Source: Anabaena lutea FACHB-196 (GTDB lineage: Bacteria; Cyanobacteriota; Cyanobacteriia; Cyanobacteriales; Nostocaceae). From it: 64,000 bases of DNA. Within the stretch, counting starts at the first letter, position 1. Every line of letters begins with the position of its first letter. The translations under genes and the position numbers were made by a program. The notes under the pieces are model-generated. The model was not told where the DNA came from, searched no databases, and saw only the letters and a list, made by a program, of their open reading frames with translations. Positions 26,032 to 33,780 of this stretch are shown here, piece after piece. The stretch lies in contig NZ_JACJST010000018.1 in NCBI RefSeq assembly GCF_014698305.1, forward strand, positions 53,360 through 117,359. The letters are read 5' to 3'.

Positions 26032-26733
26032 ATGAGTAGTGTAGAAGACGATAAGCTGATTAATTTTCGAGATTTGATTGGTGGACCTCTCATCGCCACA
26101 ATTGAGGCTGATTTTACCGCATCTCAACGTTTTGTTGAGTATATGCTTGAGTATGGCATGGAAAAATTGTCTGATGAAAATGTTCCAGATATTGCGATAG
26201 ATCCACAGACAAAAAAGCCATTCGGCCGCCTCAAAATGGTGACATTCTGGTATACTCAGGCTAACCCTAAAACGGGAGAAAATGATTATTTCCGCGTTGA
26301 AGTTCCACTGCTGTCCCTAATTCCACTACCACTGCTACAAATTCAGCAAGCAGATTTTGATTTTAACATTCGCCTTTTTTCGGAAATTGAATACAAAAGC
26401 GAACCTGCTGGACAAAAGGGTGCTTTGGAAAATGGTGTTAAGTCTGTGGAGGAGAAAGCTAATACGAACGAAATTGGAGAATTAAAGGGGTTTAAGGCTC
26501 GCTTGTCTCCTTCCGCTGGGCGTTCGGAGGATGGTAAAGTAACTTCCAGTCTGGATGCCAATATGAAGGTAACTGTAAAAATGAAGCAAGCAGATTTACC
26601 TGTGGGATTAGCCAGTTTAATGACAGTATTTAATAGTACTACATTTGTTACACAACACAGCCTCAAAAAAGCCGAGAGCGAAAAAACATCTCCAGAAACG
26701 TCTCCAGAGGAAGGAACTACTAATGCTGGTTAA
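26032..26733 (+). CDS. DUF2589 family protein
   Basis: A 233-residue DUF2589 protein: FRDLIGGPLIATIEADFTAS, FVEYMLEYG, then VEVPLLSLIPLPLLQIQQADFDF and ADLPVGLASLMTVFNST, each aligning with the 23748 protein (IGGPLNAAVDAQ, VPLLTIVPIPYL, DMPAGLAKVLNIL). It lacks the Ig-like domain and ends in a Ser/Glu/Pro-rich tail. An upstream TTG at 26026 is in frame, but the ATG at 26032 with AGGT before it is more likely. The paired paralogues may form a heteromer (inference). Confidence 0.85.
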   Translation: MSSVEDDKLINFRDLIGGPLIATIEADFTASQRFVEYMLEYGMEKLSDENVPDIAIDPQTKKPFGRLKMVTFWYTQANPKTGENDYFRVEVPLLSLIPLPLLQIQQADFDFNIRLFSEIEYKSEPAGQKGALENGVKSVEEKANTNEIGELKGFKARLSPSAGRSEDGKVTSSLDANMKVTVKMKQADLPVGLASLMTVFNSTTFVTQHSLKKAESEKTSPETSPEEGTTNAG

Positions 26734-26914
26734 CTAAACTATTGAGTGGCTAAATCTAGCATTGCTTGGGGTATGTTAGTGTGGCATAGTGTAAGCCAAA
26801 GTACAAACATTCCACCCTCTTAACTCTTCCTCTCTGTGCCTGGAGTGCCTCTGCACCAGACACATTCTAACGCCGAAATCTTTTAGTTTATATTTTTTTG
26901 CAAGGATTTAATCT

Positions 26915-27145
26915 ATGTCTGCAACACCTTCACAGCCCCGTTCTCCTGGTATCCCATGCCCGAAGTGCAATTTTTTCATTGAAATGTCTATATACAGCTT
27001 ACTTTCTCAATCTGAGTTCAAATGTCCGGGTTGTTTGTTGACTTTAAATATGGATCGGAATGCGTCGAAATCTGCTTTGGAATTACTACAAACAGTCAAC
27101 GTACAAAATGAAAACATCCAAAAGCATAAGAAGTTTGATTTGTAA
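26915..27145 (+). CDS. Small zinc-ribbon protein
   Basis: A 76-residue protein with two CxxC knuckles (CPKCNFF near residue 17, CPGCLLTLN near residue 41) about 20 residues apart, the spacing of a zinc ribbon, and a helical tail. An AAGGA site precedes the ATG. It follows the second DUF2589 gene by 181 bp in the same direction and is probably part of the cluster. Confidence 0.78.
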   Translation: MSATPSQPRSPGIPCPKCNFFIEMSIYSLLSQSEFKCPGCLLTLNMDRNASKSALELLQTVNVQNENIQKHKKFDL

Positions 27146-27366
27146 CAGAAGTAGTTGTATCACGCGAACAGAGAAGTGGGTTAAATAATCTAGATGAGGA
27201 CAGATAGGAAGCCGGTAGAACTTGGGTAATTCATCGTTATTTTTGTGGGAATATATGCGAGACAAACGTACTCTCATGATCTTGGTGTGTGTACAAGTAA
27301 AAAAAAATCGAAAACACTAAAGTACAAAGCAGAAAAACCGACCCCTAAACAAGAAGGATGAAAGAT

Positions 27367-28023
27367 ATGCCTTATGTAGATATCGACAATAACAATGTAG
27401 TAAGAGTAGTTGCGACCAACAATAATAAGCTGAGAGTAGAAATAGAGATGTCGCTGCAAAGACATCATTATTTATATTGCCATTTAGCGGAGGCGTTGCC
27501 TATAAATAGCCTGATGTATCATTCAGTAGCAAAGCAAGAAGTCAGAAGAGATGCGATGGAAGTAGGAAATAAGCTAGAGGATCTTTTCAAACAAGGGATG
27601 GTAGCCCCAGCGCACCTATATGAACAGAAAGTTAAGGTGACAAGTGGAAGGATATATAAAGTAGATAATGTAGCCCAGAATCCGCGTCAAATGGTGAACC
27701 ATTTCTTTCCAATAAGCGGACCCCAACTGTGGCAACAAATGAGGCAGGAGGAGTATATAGTAATAAGAGAAATTAGGAGGGTGGCGCAGGAAATAGAGAA
27801 GAAAAACTATCGAGTACAACAAGATTATAAAAAATGGGAATTCGTAAGCAAAGAGTTGAATAACAATTATTCGGGGTCAGGATTGAACCCAGTAATTGCG
27901 AGTTATCGTGCGGCGGTTACAAATTGCAGAATCAATAGAGCAGTGCTTGATGATTGCGATCGTCTAATACAAGTATCTGGGGAGAAAGAAATTGTAATTG
28001 TGCTTAAACAATTAATTAGATAA
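27367..28023 (+). CDS. Hypothetical protein, unknown function
   Basis: A 218-residue protein with no family I recognise. It has a beta-rich N-terminus (VVRVVATNNNKLRVEIEMSL), a central segment with LEDLFKQGMVAPAHLYEQKV, and a helical C-terminal half (IREIRRVAQEIEKKNYRVQQ). The ATG at 27367 lies 8 bp after AGAAGGA, whereas the ATG at 27358 overlaps that site and is unlikely. The codon choice (frequent AGA, AGG, ATA) differs from neighbouring genes and suggests transfer. Confidence 0.65.
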   Translation: MPYVDIDNNNVVRVVATNNNKLRVEIEMSLQRHHYLYCHLAEALPINSLMYHSVAKQEVRRDAMEVGNKLEDLFKQGMVAPAHLYEQKVKVTSGRIYKVDNVAQNPRQMVNHFFPISGPQLWQQMRQEEYIVIREIRRVAQEIEKKNYRVQQDYKKWEFVSKELNNNYSGSGLNPVIASYRAAVTNCRINRAVLDDCDRLIQVSGEKEIVIVLKQLIR

Positions 28024-28316
28024 GTAAGGAGAGGAAGATGAGGAAACCGGATGTGATATAATATATAAGTCCTCCAATTCTGGCGAGAAGATGAAAGCAG
28101 TGAGGTGACAGGTGAGGTTGTAATTCCTCAAATAGAACAATAGACAACGCTTTCAACACCAGTGCATTAAACGCTGACCAGATTTCTCTCACATCACTCT
28201 GGAACTTAACCGACCTTTCCGAAAGCGATAAGTGCGATCGCTCTGAATCGGAAAGTACGCTACTACTCCTATGATTAAATTCGGTGGGTTACGCTGTCGC
28301 TAACTCACCTTACCCT

Positions 28317-28590
28317 AAAGAGTGATCGCAACGAGAACACCGCAGGAATCGCTTTTTTTGTAGGGAGAAGTGCGAGGAACTAGCGCTGCTGCAAGCAGTT
28401 CGCCTTTCATAGCCTAATATTCTCAAACATCGCAGTTTTCTCCGGCTTTTGGGGAAGTTGAACAGATTTTACAAGAGCCAAAAGGTAATGAAAGAAAGGA
28501 TATTGGGGTTTGAAGGTGGATTTCTGGAGAGAAAATTTGCTCGTAACATGAAAAATTCACAAATTGCGGTGGGGAAACGTCTAACTCATA
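28317..28590 (+). repeat. Composite repeat C: HIP1-type palindrome, TPR 3' remnant and conserved element
   Basis: Runs from AGAGTGATCGCAACGAGAAC through CCGCAGGAATCGCTTTTTTT, a decayed TPR 3' end (GGGGAAGTTGAACAGATTTT at 28453), and the GAAAAATTC ... AACGTCTAA core at about 28550-28583. It matches 29988-30250 in the same order. It precedes the transposase gene by 80 bp. The part 28024-28316 has no gene. Confidence 0.75.
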
Positions 28591-28668
28591 TTAAGGTAGT
28601 CCAAAAACCATAAAGCCAAAGGTTTAGGTTCTGGAATCCACTCCCAAACTACAAGGAGTTCTGTTACT

Positions 28669-29898
28669 ATGACACAGCCAAGAATTCCTAACACGACAGT
28701 CAGCTTTATAGATAATTATTGTACCGTCTACCAAAAATTCTTCCCAGAAGTGAAAAGTTACGAAGCATTCAAGCAATTACATTTGGGAATGACAGCAGAA
28801 ATTAAGAGGAAGACGTTACCAGCAATTGCCAAAGCAGTAGGATTAATTAACGAAGAATCATTGGTTTATTTCCTAACAGAATCACCTTGGTCTATAGAGG
28901 AAATAAGAAAACAAAGACTAGAGATAATTCTCCAGAAATTAGGAGGGAAAGAAATCGTCTTAATTCTTGATGAAACTGGAGATAAAAAGAAGGGAAAAAC
29001 AACAGATTATGTGGATAGACAGTATATAGGAAATCTAGGGAAAATAGAAAATGGAATAGTATCGGTAAATGCTTATGGAATCTGGCAGGGAATAACATTT
29101 CCATTACTATTCAAGGTGTATAAACCTAAAAAGCGACTCAAAGAGAATGATATCTATAAAACGAAAACGCAACTAGTAGCAGAAATAATTACAGAACTGC
29201 AAGAAATGGGGTTGAAATTGGAATTGGTGTTAGCAGACAGTCTTTACGAGGAGAGTGAAACATTCTTGAGCATATTGAATCAATATAAACTGCCATTTAT
29301 CATGGCAATTAGAAGTAATCATGCAGTCTTAATGCCTAATGAGCAAAGGGTTAAAGTCAATAAATGGAAAGAATTTGAGCGAATTTTTACCAATAGTAAA
29401 AGTACAAACTGCTATATGAGAGAAATCATTTTTGGCAAACGTAGAAATTGGAGATATTGGCAAATAACAACAGATAAAAATAACCTACCTGATAATTCTA
29501 CTTGGTATGTGATGACCAACTTATCAGATGCACCTCCGTCTGTAATTGGCAATAATTATGGTTTAATGACTTGGATAGAGTATGGATTTAAACAATATAA
29601 AAATCAGCTAGGTTGGGCAGATTTTCGTTGTACTGATTACCATCAAATTGAGCGGTGGTGGGAAATTGTCTCCAGTGCATTTTTGATGATAAGTTTGCAA
29701 TTCTCTGGCATCAATCAGCCAGAAAATACTAGTAATGATTATTCAGATAAAAACTTGTTATTAAAATTGCGCCAACATCCTTGGTAGAACAAAATTTCTG
29801 GCTGGAATAACCGACTGAATAATTTACGCTTACTACTCCAACCCTACATTACTGCTCGGTTAAGCCTCGAAAAGTCATTATATCGTAGGTTGGGTTAA
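28669..29898 (+). pseudogene. IS701-type transposase with premature amber codon
   Basis: A DDE transposase of the IS701/DDE_5 type: ILDETGDKKKGKTTDYVDRQ contains the first catalytic Asp with the family's DETG.KKG pattern, LVLADSLYEES the second, and MTWIEYGFKQYKNQLGWADF the E region with its usual neighbours. The frame stops after 372 residues at TAG 29785-29787, exactly where relatives read HPWW; translation continues in frame for 36 codons (ISGWNNRLNNLRLLLQPYI) to a TAA at 29898. So the gene carries one nonsense change. AAGGAG precedes the ATG. It sits between two composite repeats; its terminal inverted repeats were not identified. Confidence 0.82.
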
Positions 29899-29969
29899 AT
29901 GAAATGCAACCCAACTTATTTATTATTGTTGGTTAATGTGGGGTTTTGCTGTCGCTCAACCCAACCTAC
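29885..29969. repeat. Inverted repeat GTAGGTTGGGTT
   Basis: GTAGGTTGGGTT at 29885 and its complement at 29958 enclose about 60 bp; a common cyanobacterial intergenic palindrome that overlaps the transposase remnant end. Confidence 0.7.
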
Positions 29970-29987
29970 ATTTCCTTAACTGTCCCA

Positions 29988-30250
29988 GAGAGCGATCGCA
30001 ACGAGAACACCGCAGGAATCGCTTTTTTTCTAGGGAGAAGTGCGATCGCAAAAGCGTAGCATCCCCCAGGTAAACCCAAGGGCGTAGCTGATAAGTTGGG
30101 CGGCGCGTGGGGAAGTCGAGAAGATTTTGCAACGGCTCAAAAGCAATGTGAGAAAGAGTTCTAGGAGTTTAGGGTGGATTTTTTGGGAGAAAATTTGCCT
30201 GTAACTCGAAAAATTCCCAAATTGGGGTTGGCGAACGTCTAATTAAGTAA
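29988..30250 (+). repeat. Composite repeat D: HIP1-type palindrome, TPR 3' remnant and conserved element
   Basis: Same order as 28317-28590: GAGCGATCGCAACGAGAACA, CCGCAGGAATCGCTTTTTTT, a TPR 3' remnant (GTGGGGAAGTCGAGAAGATT at 30109) and the GTAACTCGAAAAATTCCCAA ... AACGTCTAA core ending about 30240. It precedes the secreted-protein gene at 30308 by about 60 bp. Confidence 0.75.
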
Positions 30251-30307
30251 GCGGTCAGAGAAAACCGCTTAGAGTCCATGACATAGCTACATCTTTCTTA
30301 ACACAAA

Positions 30308-30775
30308 ATGAGTACATCCCGCAAAATACAGATTGCACTTGGGGCAATTCTCCTGTGGTCATCTACATCAGTCAGCAGCTTTGCTGCTACCAACACTATT
30401 ACCCCAGGAAAAAATCAGTCAGTCACCGTTAAAATTCCTGTTGAAAGTATTCCATCTAGGCAGTTAAATTTAACACCAGATACTAAATTAATTGCATTTG
30501 ATTTTGGTTCTCTACTTAGAATGATGCCTAATTCATCTGTTTATATCGCAGAATTTGAAGCGGCTTGGAAGCAATCAGACAGGAAGCAAAGAATATTGAC
30601 TTTCTGCAACACTAAAGCACCAGGTGGGGACGTTGAAACCTGTTATCAGTATCTAAGAATGTGGTTAATTGATAAAGACAATAAATATATAGATGCAGGA
30701 TTCAATCCGCCCGACCCAGGTATCGACGGAAACGACTTTTCCGATCTATTGAGGGCTAAACCGCCTGGCAAGTAA
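30308..30775 (+). CDS. Secreted protein of unknown function
   Basis: A 155-residue exported protein with a clear signal peptide (MSTSRKIQIALGAILLWSST, cleavage probably after SSFAA near residue 27). The mature part has a beta-like front (SVTVKIPVESIP), two cysteines 12 residues apart (CNTKAPGGDVETC), and an Asp/Pro-rich end. No family recognised. It follows conserved element D, which suggests the same control as the DUF2589 gene after element B. Confidence 0.7.
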   Translation: MSTSRKIQIALGAILLWSSTSVSSFAATNTITPGKNQSVTVKIPVESIPSRQLNLTPDTKLIAFDFGSLLRMMPNSSVYIAEFEAAWKQSDRKQRILTFCNTKAPGGDVETCYQYLRMWLIDKDNKYIDAGFNPPDPGIDGNDFSDLLRAKPPGK

Positions 30776-30873
30776 TCCAACCCATGACGAGAAATGGGCA
30801 TTTCGGCGCTCATTGATAACCGAGAATCAAGGTCTTGATTGTTAGTGAACCGACGCTCTTTCGGTGTTCACAT

Positions 30874-30898
30874 CCCCGACTTTTTGAAAAAGTCGGGG
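30874..30898. terminator. Perfect hairpin CCCCGACTTTTT
   Basis: A near-perfect palindrome (CCCCGACTTTTT / AAAAAGTCGGGG) about 100 bp after the secreted-protein gene. Could terminate transcription or be a dispersed repeat. Confidence 0.5.
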
Positions 30899-31540
30899 AG
30901 CTTAGTGTTTAGGAATCATTTAGGATTGCTATAAATTAAGGTTCAGATCCTTGTTCATGTGTAACTAGGGTTTGCTGTTCGCGTAGCGTGCCGTAGGCAT
31001 AAAAGTTATCTGTGTTCGCGCAGCGTGACGTAAGTCATGGGCTAGGAGTCAGAATACATCCGTCAGGAGACGCTTCGCAGACCTCCGGTTCAGGAGTCAG
31101 GAGGAAGAATTAGAAGAAGACAAGAATCGTCTTGAATCTGTTCAAGTGATAGGTTTTTTCTAGTTTCAGAGCTTATTCCTTGCACCTGATTCACCGTTTT
31201 CACCTTCAAACTCTTGATATATCTAAGTTTTAGCTTTATTAAGCAAGTAACGCACCATTCCTATCTCGGTGGGTTACGCTATTGCTAACCCACCCTACGT
31301 TTTAGGGCGATCGCCGATGGATTTAATAGCGATCGCTTTCAGGAAATAGGAAATGCGTAGGCATAGCCCGTCGTAGACATCGCGTTTTTGTGAGGAGAAG
31401 GGTGAGCGCATTGGGGAAATAGGAAATGCGTAGGCATAGCCCGTCGTAGACATCGCTGTTTTGTAGGGAGAAGTGCGATCGCTGACGATTTATGGGCTAC
31501 ACTAGCGATAGGCAAAAAAACGAATCTCACACTTCTTTTA
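30899..31540. repeat. Dispersed-repeat-rich gap including a 42-bp direct repeat
   Basis: No gene visible. A 42-bp sequence starting GGAAATAGGAAATGCGTAGG occurs at 31342-31383 and again at 31415-31456. Other units are GTTCGCGTAGCGTGCCGTAG (30977), CAGGAGACGCTTCGCAGACC (31065, also at 48430) and several HIP1 sites with TAGGGAGAAGTGCGATCGC. Confidence 0.75.
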
Positions 31541-31555
31541 AGAGAATTGCTAATC

Positions 31556-31774
31556 ATGACTAAACTAGAAATAAATCAATTCCAGTCTGATTTGAGTAAA
31601 TATCTCGACTTGGTAATCAAAGGAGAGAAGATCGTTATTACCCAAAATGATAAACCAGTGGCAGAGATTTCCCCAATTCAACACCCCTTAAAACGAGGCA
31701 GTGCTAAAGGGAAAGTATGGATGTCATCAGATTTTAACGAGCCTCTCGAAGACTTTCAGGATTATATGGAATGA
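31556..31774 (+). CDS. Phd/YefM-type antitoxin
   Basis: A 72-residue antitoxin: MTKLEINQFQSDLSKYLDLV, then GEKIVITQNDKPVAEISPI, the Phd/YefM DNA-binding fold, and an acidic toxin-binding tail (FNEPLEDFQDYME). The frame opens with TTG at 31547 but the ATG at 31556 matches the family. Its last codons overlap the PIN toxin start by 4 bp. Such antitoxins repress their own operon. Confidence 0.9.
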   Translation: MTKLEINQFQSDLSKYLDLVIKGEKIVITQNDKPVAEISPIQHPLKRGSAKGKVWMSSDFNEPLEDFQDYME

Positions 31775-32157
31775 AGTTATTATTAGATACCCATATATTT
31801 CTTTGGTTCGTCAATGACGATCCGCAACTGAACGATCGTCTAAAAGATTTAATCGAAGATAAAAATAATACTATTTATTTGAGTATTGCTAGTCTTTGGG
31901 AAATGTCTATTAAGCATAATTTAGGAAAGCTAAAATTTGAGAGTTCATATCAAGAGTTTGTGGAGGCAGAAATTATTCAAAGTTGTCTTAATGTACTTGA
32001 CATCAAAGTAAACCACCTTTATGTTAATACTCATCTACCTTTATACCATAAAGACCCCTTTGATCGGCTGATTATTGCTCAATCCATAGCCGAAAATATT
32101 CCTCTCATCTCTGCTGATGCTATTTTTTCGCAGTACCCTGCAACCATCATCAATTAG
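31771..32157 (+). CDS. VapC-type PIN-domain toxin
   Basis: A 128-residue PIN ribonuclease toxin. Acidic site residues are visible in LLLDTHIFLWF (Asp6), SLWEMSIKHNLGKL (Glu), KDPFDRLIIAQSI (Asp) and ISADAIF (Asp). It overlaps the antitoxin by ATGA. PIN toxins cleave RNA, often tRNA or rRNA; the target here is unknown. The gene appears intact. Confidence 0.9.
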   Translation: MKLLLDTHIFLWFVNDDPQLNDRLKDLIEDKNNTIYLSIASLWEMSIKHNLGKLKFESSYQEFVEAEIIQSCLNVLDIKVNHLYVNTHLPLYHKDPFDRLIIAQSIAENIPLISADAIFSQYPATIIN

Positions 32158-32314
32158 CCAGGGGATCGCATTGGGGAAATTGGAAATGCGATCGCCCTAC
32201 CTGTCCCAGAGAGCGATAGCGAAGCGCTGCTGCAAGCAGATCGCTGTTTTGTGGGGAGAAGTGCGATCGCCTTTTATTTACAATCATAAGTAATAGGCGT
32301 AGCAAATTGTAATA

Positions 32315-32719
32315 TTACTGACTCCAATCTTGAATTTCTAAGTTTTCTATTTTTCCAAAATCTCTGATATTATTTGTGACCATAATCAAATCGTTGGCTA
32401 TGGCAATTCCTGCTATCAGAATATCAATGTCGTCAATTGGCGTTCCTTTATTTCTTAAATTGGCATAAATATCAGCAGAGATGGTTGCAGAACCTGTCGT
32501 TAGGGGTAAAACCGTATTGTATGAAGCAAATTCTAAAAAAGATATAAGTTGTTTTTGCGCGTCACGATGTTTTAATCCACTGACAATTTCATAATAAGTG
32601 ATGATGCTAATGTTGATTTTGTTATGCTCTTTCAGATAGGCTTGAAAACGCTCAACAACTAGACTATGATTTCGGAAGAAAAAGGATAAAATGTTTGTGT
32701 CAATCAAGACTGGCTTCAT
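32315..32719 (-). CDS. VapC-type PIN-domain toxin
   Basis: A 134-residue PIN toxin: MKPVLIDTNILSFFFRNH (first Asp), ITYYEIVSGLKHRD (Glu), PIDDIDILIAGIAIANDLIM (Asp) and VTNNIRDFGKI (last Asp). ATG at 32719 is preferred over GTG at 32722. It overlaps the antitoxin's 3' end by about 20 bp. All four acidic residues are present, so it should be active. Confidence 0.9.
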   Translation of the reverse strand: MKPVLIDTNILSFFFRNHSLVVERFQAYLKEHNKINISIITYYEIVSGLKHRDAQKQLISFLEFASYNTVLPLTTGSATISADIYANLRNKGTPIDDIDILIAGIAIANDLIMVTNNIRDFGKIENLEIQDWSQ

Positions 32720-32963
32720 CACTTCTTCTTCCTAAAAATGCTTGCTGGCGACGTGTGATCATTTCTTCATTGAAGTTAGCAAATACTTCATCTGTCATAT
32801 CATTCCAACAGCCAGCAAACTGCATATTTTTTTTAAGTGAAGGTTGAGATACTTCTATACCTAATCGAAAATAATGAATAAAATTATATAATTCTTCTAA
32901 TTTATCTGATGGGACAAGATTTATTTCTGTAATAACTTTTGTGCGTAGGTTGAAAGAATCCAT
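32700..32963 (-). CDS. Putative antitoxin of the downstream PIN toxin
   Basis: An 87-residue protein whose N-terminus (TEINLVPSDKLEELYNFIHYF) resembles small cyanobacterial antitoxins such as DUF2281-like proteins, with an acidic C-terminal half likely to wrap the toxin. It overlaps the toxin gene, as expected for a module. Confidence 0.75.
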   Translation of the reverse strand: MDSFNLRTKVITEINLVPSDKLEELYNFIHYFRLGIEVSQPSLKKNMQFAGCWNDMTDEVFANFNEEMITRRQQAFLGRRSDEASLD

Positions 32964-33017
32964 AGCCAGTTAATATAAATTGATTGAGTAACAAGTTAAT
33001 TATATCTCACATTCCAT

Positions 33018-33176
33018 TTATTTACAGGATTGTAACAGTGAAATGACCACTTTATAGGTAAGATGGTCGTTGAATCCAGTATCAATAATAAAATCAACAG
33101 AAAAATCTGGTTGTGTAGGTAAACGAAAAATTACTGGCACTACTGCTTTACCGTCAATCAATCTCCCGTAAATCAT
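33018..33176 (-). pseudogene. Truncated clan AA aspartic protease
   Basis: A 52-codon frame: MIYGRLIDGKAVVPVIFRLP, then VDFIIDTGFNDHLT, matching the N-terminal strand pair and catalytic DTG of retropepsin-like clan AA proteases, followed by unrelated residues and a stop. Only the front third is present. Its ATG overlaps the stop of the gene at 33173 (ATGA). Confidence 0.72.
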
Positions 33177-33445
33177 TTGACAGTACGCTCAATCGCTCCC
33201 CCAAAGCTGACAGCAACATCATAACCAATCCGCATCGTAAATAATCTCGCATTTGGTTTTTTCTGCTTTAACTTTAATGCTGTTTCTACACCAGTTTGAT
33301 CAATTCCGTATTCGCCGGTTTCCGCATCAATTACAATCATCTTGCCAATGTTATCATCACACTCTACTTGTTGCCGAATGCCATTTTCGTAAAATTGTTT
33401 AGCTCTTTGGGCAACTTCTTCTACAGTCCAAAAAATAGCCTGCAT
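33173..33445 (-). CDS. Small hypothetical protein upstream of clan AA protease remnant
   Basis: A 90-residue protein starting MQAIFWTVEEVAQRAKQFYE with an acidic middle (VIDAETGEYGIDQ). This type commonly precedes clan AA protease genes in cyanobacteria, in antitoxin-like position; function unknown. It overlaps the truncated protease by ATGA. An alternative start two codons upstream (33451) exists. Confidence 0.65.
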   Translation of the reverse strand: MQAIFWTVEEVAQRAKQFYENGIRQQVECDDNIGKMIVIDAETGEYGIDQTGVETALKLKQKKPNARLFTMRIGYDVAVSFGGAIERTVK

Positions 33446-33575
33446 GATCATTACACCTGCTTTGTGCTGTTTAATTATTTTAGCTGAATTTTAACCAAAG
33501 AGCGATAAGTAAAGCTAGGAGTTACGCATTGACAAAAAATATTGAATATGTATTTCCGTAAAAATCATATTTATC

Positions 33576-33604
33576 GTAGGGGTTTAGCACTGCTAAACCC
33601 CTAC
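33576..33604. repeat. Palindrome GTAGGGGTTTAGCA
   Basis: A 14-bp near-perfect inverted repeat with minimal loop, a dispersed cyanobacterial palindrome. The remainder of 33452-33780 shows no gene. Confidence 0.7.
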
Positions 33605-33780
33605 CCCACGCTTAATTTATCGGTAAAAGTTGACGTAGAATCTGTCAGGCTGTCTGCACAGGAGAATAGGGAGAATTTGTAGAAAACTACAAACATTTTG
33701 AATACTTTAGCTAATTGACAAAAGTTGCTTTATAGAAATTGCGATCGCTCAAGAGCGCGAAAAAGATAGTTTACATTCAC

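Noticed and set aside
30190..30240. Reading TGTAAC and CGTC in element D as a standard ECF -35/-10 pair
   Set aside because: The gap is about 30 bp, far over the usual 16-17 bp, so the hexamer assignment does not hold even if the element is a promoter.
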